Positions 56,813 through 64,000 of a DNA stretch of 64,000 bases are shown one piece after another. The notes under the pieces were generated by a model. That model saw nothing but the letters and a program-made list of their open reading frames with translations. It searched no databases and had not been told where the DNA came from. How positions within the stretch are numbered: position 1 is the first letter of the stretch; every line of letters starts with the position of its first letter. The position numbers and the translations under genes are program-made. Source of the DNA: Bombardia bombarda (Eukaryota; Ascomycota; Sordariomycetes; Sordariales; Lasiosphaeriaceae); contig JAULSR010000010.1 of NCBI GenBank assembly GCA_030512295.1, positions 682,001 to 746,000 of the forward strand, written 5' to 3'.

Positions 56813-57276
56813 TTTGTCCTCCTGGCAGCTGTTGTCGGTTGAAGGTGAAGATGACCTATGGTAGGTATTGCCAATGAACGATTGAGGTCACCGCATCTCA
56901 CCACTGCGCCTTCCTTGTTCGTAGGGCGCACTACGTTCCTTCCAGTTCAATCGCTAATCGAGCAGAAACACTTGGAGCTGTCAATTATGGCATTCAATCC
57001 CTCCTAACTGTTAAGCACCTTTATATTTTCCAAGACTTCAACCACAAGTGTTGGCATTCATCAAGCGACGTTGACCTTGCACCCCTGTCTCGGATTTAAA
57101 CAGCACAGCCTTAACGTTGAAATCTCCCCCACCTTTCGTCTTGCACCCCGCGGCGTGGGCCTATCTTTCAGCAGCAATCATCAGTGCATCAAAAAACATC
57201 AAACGTCAGAGAATGAACGGCGGACAACAACACAGCACCAATCCTCTACATCGTCAAAACTTGCTCCGTTGAGGAA
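56813..57276. promoter_or_regulatory. Divergent GPI14 / TRAX promoter region
   Basis: A compact 464-bp spacer between two start codons. No separate gene or clear motif is recognised by eye. Confidence 0.5.
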
Positions 57277-58351
57277 ATGTCTGGATTCAAGCGCGACCGG
57301 AATGGCAATGCCAAGAAGAACGACGGGCCCAAGGCGCCGTCAAAGAACATTGTGAGGAACGCCTACACGCCCTTGTTTGAGGGTCTGCGCGACGAGCTTG
57401 AAGCCCACCACGACCGCCGCGACCGTCTCGGCAAGGCTTCGCGCGACATCACAGCATTGAGCAAGAAGATGTAAGCTGCACTACCACTTTGCCTCACAAA
57501 CTACCTTTGCTTTTCTCATACTAATCTCTTTTCTAGCATCTTTTCTCTGCAGAGGTATGACGCCCGACCTCTATCCTTATAATGAGACCCCTCCTTACTA
57601 AAATATTGACACTCACACAACCCCACCCCCTTCCAGAGTCCGCAAGATCGACAACGACCTCCCCCAAGACATCCAAAAGGAGATCAACACGCGCCTCGCC
57701 GAGATCGCCAAGCTGCTCGCCGCCATCGCCCCCGAGGTCCAGGGCATCAACCGCTACCGCTACTCGCGCTCCCTCGTCTGCCTCGAGGAGCTCGTCGAAG
57801 CCCTCACCTTTGCCCACTACCTCAAGACGCAGACTCTCATCGGCGACGACGAGCTGTCGGCCGTCGTTGAGGATCTCGCCCGGCAGGGCGCCGCCGCCGC
57901 GGCACCAGAGGACGAGGTCATGGCTGATGCCGGCACGGACGCAACCCCAGCAGCTGCTACAGCTAAGCCTGCGGCGGCAGAGTTACCGACGGTATCACTG
58001 ACAGACGACGACTACGTCTACGGCCTGTTTGACCTGACGGGCGAGATGATGCGCTTCGCGACCACGACGTCGGCGCTGACGGGCAAGATGGCCAGCGGTG
58101 GTGGCGCGGCGGACCAGCGCACCATTGTCGAGGACATGCACGACCTGGGGAGCTTCTTCGAGATGCTCCCGCTACGGGCTGGTAACAAGATTCAGTGGGA
58201 GAAGAAGCTCGAGGTGATGCGGCAGTCGGTGCAAAAGGTCGAGAAGCTTGGCTATGACCGCATGATTCGCGGCAGCGAGCGCCCCGACGGGTGGGTCGAC
58301 GGGTGGGTGCCGGATTTGAGCTCGAATGACCAGCCTGGATCTCCTGAGTGA
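57277..58351 (+). CDS. TSNAX: Translin-associated factor X (TRAX)
   Basis: Three exons, 57277-57470, 57537-57554 and 57637-58351, encode 308 residues. The middle exon has only 18 nt and supplies part of SKKIIFSLQRVRKID, which is continuous in the family, so the micro-exon is well supported. Translin-fold landmarks are YTPLFEGLRDELEAHHDRRDRLGKASRDITALSKK, YRYSRSLVCLEELVEALTFAHYLK (acidic residues matching the TRAX catalytic helix) and YVYGLFDLTGEMMRFATT. TRAX and translin form the C3PO endoribonuclease, which in Neurospora takes part in tRNA processing and in animals removes siRNA passenger strands. An Ala-rich insert (about residues 175-205) interrupts the fold and is probably a surface loop. 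No translin gene is present in this window. Confidence 0.92.
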
Positions 58352-58840
58352 GTTGGGTTTTGGGGTTGGGGAGAGTTCAGTTGGCGGTGGTGGTATGATT
58401 GTAATAGAGTCCTACGTGAAGATGAAGAAGCAGCAGAGACTTACAAATATCATGCTAATGCCATACAACGTTTTGCACATCTATTTTCGCTCAAATTGCA
58501 TTTCCCGTGAACTAATCATTCACGCACAAACTCGACACCAATTTACTCCTTTTTGATCTGGAAATGCGACTATAGACTGTACTGGCTGCATATCGTAACA
58601 GCGACTGGTTTCGACTTGAGCTCCAACAATACATAATCGCAATATAATACAGCTAACGTTATATCTTTAACCACAATTCATCCGAAATCCATCTTTTCCT
58701 GGCTTGAAACAATATTTTGATACCTTGAGCACAATTACTCACCAGGCAGTTTCTAAACTTCAAGAATCCAACCCCCAGTCATTCCACCAGTCGATCAGCA
58801 TGACTCGAATCCCAAAAAGTCAAAGAGAGCAAAAAGATAC
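58352..58840. other. Intergenic between TRAX and tRNA-Leu
   Basis: About 490 bp, AT-rich, containing the TRAX 3' UTR and the downstream side of the tRNA. Nothing else recognised. Confidence 0.5.
58831..58835 (-). terminator. RNA polymerase III terminator of tRNA-Leu
   Basis: An A5 run on the plus strand reads as T5 on the minus strand, 5 nt past the tRNA 3' end. Confidence 0.7.
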
Positions 58841-58950
58841 TGATTAGAGTGGGATTCGAACCCACGCCCTTTCGGACCACGGAATCAACTGATTGAATTA
58901 AGGGTTAAATCTCCTTAACGTGGCGCCTTAGACCGCTCGGCCATCTAACC
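58841..58950 (-). tRNA. tRNA-Leu (AAG) with 30-nt intron
   Basis: The minus strand folds as a class II tRNA. The acceptor stem GGTTAGA pairs with TCTAATC (one G-U), with discriminator A at 58841. The D arm is GGCCGAGCGGTCTAAGGC, the anticodon stem CCACG/CGTGG, the variable arm is long (TCCGAAAGGG) and the T-loop is TTCGAAT. The anticodon AAG lies at 58916-58914. An intron (58912-58883) follows the base 3' of the anticodon; it contains CCTTAA, able to pair with TTAAGG of the anticodon loop as in other pre-tRNA introns. It would need tRNA splicing endonuclease. Confidence 0.93.
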
Positions 58951-59257
58951 TTTCAACTGCTTATGTAAGATGGTATTGGAAATTCAACTCAGGACCCTAT
59001 TCTCCATCGCGCCTTCCCTCTGATCTGATCACTGATGTGAGAAAACTCCAAACTGAACGTGGTGCTGGAAACTCAACTGCCTTGGCTGGCCTAGAAATTG
59101 CGAAAAGATAAGAATTGTGAAGGGTAGAAAGAAAGAAAGAAAAGACACATGTCAAGGCAAGAAGAAGAAAACAAAGAGGTGTCATAAAATCATCATCAAA
59201 CCCCAAACTTCGCACTGCCAAGTAGCCATGCTCCTAATCACCCACAAAACATCCACT
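58951..59257. other. Short spacer between tRNA-Leu and deaminase gene
   Basis: About 300 bp containing the tRNA 5' flank and the 3' UTR of the deaminase gene. Purine-rich (GAAA runs) around 59130-59150. Confidence 0.5.
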
Positions 59258-61103
59258 CTATCCTGAAGCGCTCGACACCTCGCTCGAACTCACCGATTCC
59301 ACCCCCAGGTCTCCAACCTCACTCTCGGTGTACGCAGTAGACCCTGCCCATTGCTGCTGCTGCCCGACACCGACCTGGGCGTTCAACTGCGACAGCTGCG
59401 CGCCAAACCCCCCAAGGTTAGCACCCAGTGTCGTGCCAGGCCCTCGCCTCCCAAGAGAAGACAAGTACTCCGAGTCATGCCGCCGGCCGCCGGGTGCCTT
59501 CTCGTCGAGTAACCTCATAATGTTCTGCTTGAAGTGGGCGTTCATGGCCTGCATGATCTCGAGGCGCTTGTTGAGCGCTTCGGCTTCGGTGGCCATGCCG
59601 AACACGTCGGCATTGTCGGGCAGCCTGCACTTCGTGTACAGATTCCCGTGCGTGCCGCGGGCTTGGACGCCGCTGGGGTGGACGGAGAAGTAGAGGTGGC
59701 ATACCATGCAGCTGGGTTTGCTGCAGCCGATGTAGCGCCAATTGTTGAAGAAACGCTCTGGTCTGGTGCCGCCCGTCGTCTCCAGCCAGTTGAGCACAAG
59801 AAGCTCCGCGTGGACAATGGGGCGAAACTTCTTGTTGGTCCACTCGTCGCTTATTTCCTTATCCAGATCGCAGCCGTTCTGATCGTAGGTTCTGAGAAGG
59901 TCTAGATATTTTGTTCGGCTTGGATCGGTAATCATGCGAGTGAGGATCTCACTCCCCTTTTGCGGGCTTTCTTTGGGGAGAGGGTTCGCGCTCTTGGTGC
60001 TCGAGTCAATGCAGGTGACCTCGAAGGCATCTAGTAGCTCTGGCCACATGCTGCCTGCATCCCAGAGGGTTTCGACGGCGCGCCGATAGGCGAGGAGACG
60101 ACCAGAATGGTGTCGAAGCTCTTGCCATGGTTCCGGGTTGCCCGATTTATCGTCTCCTGCCTTCTTATTGATGAAGACGACCATGGCGGGCTTTTGTAAC
60201 TTTTGCAACGCGGAAATCAGCTCTTCGGTATGGTCCAAGACTAAATGTTCCGTATTATGTTAGCTGGTGGTCACGGTCGAGATGTGGGATTATCAAGACT
60301 TGCATTCGTCGTCGTCTTGGAAGTTGCTGATCGCCAGCTGGGCAAGACTGAGTAGTTCGGTGAAGAATGTTACACGAGAGACTACTTTGAGAAGGGTTCG
60401 GTCAGTCAAGATGGATGCTTAATCAGAGTCAGAGGCCATAGACTTACCACGCGATGTCTGCGTTCCTCCGGATGGGGTGGTTTGCGCTGCGCTACCCTGC
60501 CTTTCACAAATGGCAATGCAAGACTTGAGGGCATCCATCAAGCCTTTTAGGTAGCACTTGACGCGTTCGCGGCAAAAGATCAAGACGTCTCGGAGGAGAT
60601 TGGCAAGGTACTCTTCTCGCTCGTCGTCATCTTCACAGTTCGACGCCTCTCTAAGGCTGATCAGAATGGAGTGGATATATGCCCTGACAGTTTCCAGCTC
60701 CACAGTTTTCCTTCTGTTTGACGCAAATACAAACTCGGAATTGCTGGGATGTTGCAACACAGCAAAGGCTGTCACGGTGGAACCGCCAATGCCTTTGCGG
60801 GAGTCACAGATCTGGCCCAGCCTAGAGACAAAGTTGTGAAACAGCTGCTCATCTGATTCTTGATGTCCGCCATGAGGTAGATCTGTGCTTTTCTTGAACT
60901 GGATACTACCTCTGTACCCTTGCTTCAATGCCCACAAGAGAAGTATCAGCTCGTAGAAGCGGCGATTTGTTTTGCTTGATGTCTTATTCGCGACATTGTC
61001 TGTGTAGACTTGGATGATGTTCTCATCTGCGGACTGTTAGCTGGTGATGGTGTGGCACGGTGAAAGGAATAGTTATACAGTTGGTGTCTATCACGGAAGA
61101 CAT
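59258..61103 (-). CDS. OTT_1508-like deaminase-domain protein
   Basis: Exons 61103-61079, 61026-60448, 60381-60304 and 60240-59258 encode about 554 residues. Introns 1 and 2 are GT-AG; intron 3 is best read as GC-AG (donor GCAAGT). The N-terminal 220 residues are helical with no known fold (RRFYELILLLWALKQGYRG, SRLGQICDSRKGIGGSTV). The C-terminal part carries a cytidine-deaminase-like zinc site: HAELLVLNWLE (His371, Glu373) and CSKPSCMVC (Cys405, Cys408). This spacing and the FRPIVHAE context match the fungal OTT_1508-like deaminases, a branch thought to derive from bacterial polymorphic-toxin deaminases. Substrate and role are unknown; nucleic-acid or nucleotide deamination is the general expectation. 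The zinc ligands are complete, so activity is plausible. No signal peptide is seen. The start codon gives only eight residues in exon 1, so upstream exons are possible. Confidence 0.82.
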
Positions 61104-62734
61104 CTTGATAGAGATGGTTGCTGTCTGCGTGCGTTGTATAATGTGTTCTTGTAAAGCTGAACGAAGGGGAGTCCGTATGGATCTGGACTGAGAGAAGAGC
61201 AAGAAGAAATGTGGTGAAATGCGTTGATGGTTGAGCCATCCCGAGTACCATCAGAGGTCTATTAATACTTGAATTGTCAGTAAAAAGGAGAGGAGGCCGG
61301 ACAAGAAAGCCCACTTACAGCAGCCATTGACTTGTCGCATTCTAAACTATTTAGAAGGATATTTCGCCTGATCAGACTTCTGTCTCTTTCCATCTGCTTC
61401 ATTGCATCCCTTCAAGACGAATGATAGCTTCGATGGTGCGCCATCTGCATCCCGAAGCAAGTCTGTATGTCGCTGGGGGTGAAATCAGCGTATCAGGATG
61501 GTCAGTCTGGAGGCTCACGGGTAGCAAGGGTCAAGGGTACAGCAGCTGATGAGGCATCCTCCCTCGAGGAAGGCCTTCTGCGGTTGGGTGCTTCCTTGGG
61601 TGGCAGTCCGGAAAGCAAGGCATTTTTCTTTCCTTTTTGTAATATCAATCAAACAAGATGTGCTGCTGTTTTTCGGTAAGTGTGGCTCGGCTATAGGATA
61701 GGCACATTGAGGCCAGGCCGGTTGGGTGCATTGTTGTATGCCTCTCGTTCGGTGTGCTGTTGGCCTCACACATCTACCAGCCAAAAGGTAGGTACCTAGC
61801 TTGGAGATCCGAACTGCGAATGCAAGCCCCGCGGAAACATTGTAGGCATCCGTTGGAGGCACACTTATAGAGTAGTACAGACCAAGTTTTGCTGCTATTG
61901 CTGTTGTTGGTGTTGTTCAATTGTGATGACCATGGAGAAGAAAAGAAAAGTAGAGCGGGCAATTTTTTTTACTTTTTTTTTATTTTTTATTTTTTATTTC
62001 CCGGAGGGGCCCAGCGATTGGATGCTTTTTCTGATACTAGGTAGCACCTTCCTTGGTGATGGAATGTGGAAATAGCGCGGCATCAGTGTCGCTTGCCCCA
62101 CCTCCACCTCCGACGATTATCTTCGACTGAAAAGAGATTCTGCCAGATTCCTTGAAGTGCTGTTTCCAGCCTTGAGCTGTCCTAAGCCAAGAGCCTCTCA
62201 ACCACGAATTCAAAGATCGTCGCTTTGGGTTGAGATGACATGAACTCATCTGTGTGGTTTCATCTGCTTAGTGACGTCAATAGTTCACAAACAAGTTCGA
62301 TGGAGGATCAATTGGCTACAGTCAGATATACTACATTTACACTGCAGGTGGTTACAGTCGCTACTTATCCCCTGGTGTCGACTGCACCATAGGGGGTATA
62401 TTCGGATTTACCGGCTGGCCGCCCTTTCCGGGGACCGCTATCACCGACAGGATTTCCCCTCACCATTAATAATCTCGACCCAATCAGGGCATTCGAATTC
62501 CCGATCACTTAAATAGGGGTCTCCTTTTTGGTTTCGATTCATTCTTGTATAATCTGTTCATTCCCGCCATTCCAAACAAACCCCAAAAGAGTATGTTTTC
62601 ATCTCCCAGTTGACGCTTAAAAATCTCATACTAAGACAAGGCAGTTTACAACCTCACACTCACACTCACACTCACACTCACACTCACACTCACACTCACA
62701 CTCACACTCACTCATACTCAAACAACCACCCATC
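61104..62734. other. Divergent intergenic region with simple repeats
   Basis: About 1.6 kb between the deaminase (-) and the SnoaL-fold gene (+). It holds TAGGTACCTA near 61790, a T-rich tract at about 61964-61999, and the CTCACA array just before 62735. No further gene recognised. Confidence 0.5.
62653..62712. repeat. CTCACA hexanucleotide microsatellite
   Basis: About ten uninterrupted CTCACA units ending 22 bp before the ATG at 62735, so almost surely transcribed as 5' leader of that gene. Confidence 0.93.
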
Positions 62735-63211
62735 ATGCCTTCCCAGCGCATTGAGACCGCCAAAAAGTTCATTGGCCAGTTCGCCACGTTCGACTCCAAG
62801 ACGCTGGAGGAGGTCATCTCAGACGACTTTTACCAAGAGTTTGCGCCCGCCTCCATCGACCCGCCCATGGGGCCGTTTGACAAGACGGCCATGCTCGAGC
62901 AGGGCAACAAGCTATCCGCCCTCTTCAGCGGCTTCGTCATGACGGCTAAGGAGTACATTGACAGCGCCGAGGAGAACAAAGTCACGGTCTGGACGACGGG
63001 CAAGGCCATCTTCCGCGACGACGTCAAGGACGACGGCCTCACCCCCGAGGAGTGGGACTTTCGCGGCGAGTACATCTTCCTGCTCACCTTCAACGAGGCC
63101 GGCAAGATCAAGAAGGTGGTCGAGTTCCTCGACTCCCAGTCCACGGCGGCCAAGCTTCATCCTCTGATCAAGAGGGCAGTTGGGAACAAGCAGAAGGCGG
63201 CCGCAAAGTAA
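62735..63211 (+). CDS. SnoaL/NTF2-like fold protein
   Basis: A single exon of 158 residues. The sequence pattern fits the SnoaL-like branch of the NTF2 fold: an N-terminal helix (RIETAKKFIGQFATFD), a second helix followed by DFYQEFAP, the KTAMLEQGNKLSALFSGF helix, and paired strands KVTVWTTGKAIFRDD and WDFRGEYIFLLTFNEAGKIKKVVEFLDS. The last strand with EAGKIKKVVEFLD is the most typical element. Such small cone-shaped proteins range from polyketide cyclases and dehydratases to stress-linked proteins of unknown activity, and no catalytic residues can be assigned by eye. No biosynthetic gene lies next to it. A polylysine-like C-terminus (KQKAAAK) ends the protein. The ATG at 62735 follows the CTCACA microsatellite directly. 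Confidence 0.78.
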   Translation: MPSQRIETAKKFIGQFATFDSKTLEEVISDDFYQEFAPASIDPPMGPFDKTAMLEQGNKLSALFSGFVMTAKEYIDSAEENKVTVWTTGKAIFRDDVKDDGLTPEEWDFRGEYIFLLTFNEAGKIKKVVEFLDSQSTAAKLHPLIKRAVGNKQKAAAK

Positions 63212-63330
63212 ATTGGGGATTTTGGGGATTTTGGGGAGACAGGGGGTTTATCATTAAAGAGCATTCTCTCCTCTGTTTAATACGATTCTATCAAACAAAG
63301 AAAGATGTGGCTCAAACGCCACGCGTTCCC

Positions 63331-63999
63331 TTAGGGGTTTTTTTGTTCTCCAGCTCCTGCAGTCTCCTGATCCTTCACCTCCCCGGTTACATTCACCCCA
63401 TAGCCAACCTTTCGCCAGTGATCCAGAACAGCTGCTGACGATGGGTGACTGATGCCACTTTCCCCTCGGCCCAGACGAAAATGCTCATACGGGGCTTTAG
63501 TAACTTCCGTCACTCTCTCATCAGTCTTGATATCACTCCACTCTGGCGTTTCGAGCGACTGCTGGAATCTGTCGACAAAATAGTTCGACGTTGTCTTATC
63601 GTACCACAGCCAGAGCCATCCGCCTTCATGGGGCGACTCAAAGCTGTACTGACCGCAGTTTACCCACATGTCTACAATGACCTCGAAGCCAAGCTTGGAG
63701 TCGCAATGGATTCTAACCGTCACATCATATATATATTGGCAGTAACGTCTGCGACCAGTATCACAAGCTGGCAGTGATACACTAGCTTCTCGTGGCCATT
63801 TCTCGTCGATCTCGTCGATAGCAGAGCCCTCATCGGTATAATGACAGTCAATACCCATACTAGAATAGAGCGGATCGAAAGCTCGTGTCTCTGGTCTGGC
63901 TAAGTCGAGTTCCCACTCATACGTGGCCATCAAATGGATGGCAATGTTGAATGGTACGTATTTCAGCACGTCATGCTCGTCAGAATGTGCACGCGGCAT
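63331..63999 (-). CDS. Unrecognised protein, possibly truncated by the window edge
   Basis: A 222-codon open frame running to the right edge, with an ATG at its last three bases; the true start may lie outside the window. I do not recognise a family. Visible features: a Trp/Tyr/Asp-rich core (YEWELDLARPETRAFDPLYSS, FEVIVDMWVNCGQYSF, GGWLWLWYDKTTSNYFVDRF) suggesting a compact beta-rich or alpha/beta fold, two to four scattered cysteines, no signal peptide or membrane segment in the visible part, and a Gly/Glu-rich C-terminus. Codon use and absence of low complexity support a real gene over a chance frame. It is convergent with the SnoaL-fold gene, with only 119 bp between stop codons. Confidence 0.6.
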   Translation of the reverse strand: MPRAHSDEHDVLKYVPFNIAIHLMATYEWELDLARPETRAFDPLYSSMGIDCHYTDEGSAIDEIDEKWPREASVSLPACDTGRRRYCQYIYDVTVRIHCDSKLGFEVIVDMWVNCGQYSFESPHEGGWLWLWYDKTTSNYFVDRFQQSLETPEWSDIKTDERVTEVTKAPYEHFRLGRGESGISHPSSAAVLDHWRKVGYGVNVTGEVKDQETAGAGEQKNP

Positions 64000-64000
64000 G

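Noticed and set aside
62653..62712. CRISPR-like direct repeats
   Set aside because: A simple hexamer microsatellite with no spacers in a eukaryotic genome.

Overview
The window is nuclear DNA of a filamentous ascomycete, most likely Sordariomycetes. The genes are mostly monocistronic and interrupted by short introns (about 50-100 nt, GTAAGT/GTATGT-like donors, CTAAC-like branch sites). They are separated by long pyrimidine-rich intergenic regions with a recurrent TAGGTA/TACCTA motif. The protein set is typically fungal: a WSC mucin, squalene synthase, a GPR1/FUN34/YaaH transporter, a fungal OTT_1508-type deaminase and a UDP-4-keto-rhamnose epimerase/reductase. One small repeat array shows C-to-T/G-to-A decay like repeat-induced point mutation (RIP). 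Species cannot be fixed from sequence alone.

Layout. 1-9.1 kb: 5' part of mitochondrial ribosomal protein bL36m (-), a dihydroxybenzoate-decarboxylase-like amidohydrolase (+), the divergent pair RPS30/eS30 (-) and RPS2/uS5 (+), and a 1300-residue secreted WSC protein (+). 10-19 kb: an initiator tRNA-Met, an APH-fold phosphotransferase, a 5.3-kb gene-poor stretch, and an acetate-type transporter. 20-30 kb: a flavoprotein fumarate reductase (+), an ABC-B half transporter (-), a decayed repeat/possible LTR island, and the NBS1 homologue (+). 30-35 kb: an Irc21-like cytochrome b5 protein (-) and a coiled-coil low-complexity protein (+). 36-44 kb: ERG9 squalene synthase (-), the UDP-rhamnose-type epimerase/reductase (+), and a DnaJ-X protein (+). 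45-64 kb: a proteinase-K-like subtilase (-), a second 5.2-kb gene-poor stretch, an F-box protein (+), GPI14/PIG-M (-), TRAX (+), an intron-containing tRNA-Leu(AAG) (-), an OTT_1508-like deaminase (-), a SnoaL/NTF2-fold protein (+), and an unrecognised ORF at the right edge (-).

The genes are mostly unrelated housekeeping and accessory functions, not one pathway; no biosynthetic cluster is evident. Two themes link them: translation (bL36m, eS30, uS5, with telobox-like promoter motifs upstream of bL36m and between eS30 and uS5) and cell surface/membrane (WSC protein, GPI14, ERG9, UDP-rhamnose enzyme).

Quality warning. Four recognisable genes (NBS1, the Irc21-like gene, the coiled-coil gene and the DnaJ gene) each need a reading-frame change with no plausible intron. 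Three of these look like single missing bases at or near C/G homopolymers. This looks like assembly indel error more than decay, but sequence alone cannot settle it. Exon borders below were read by eye from splice signals and protein continuity.
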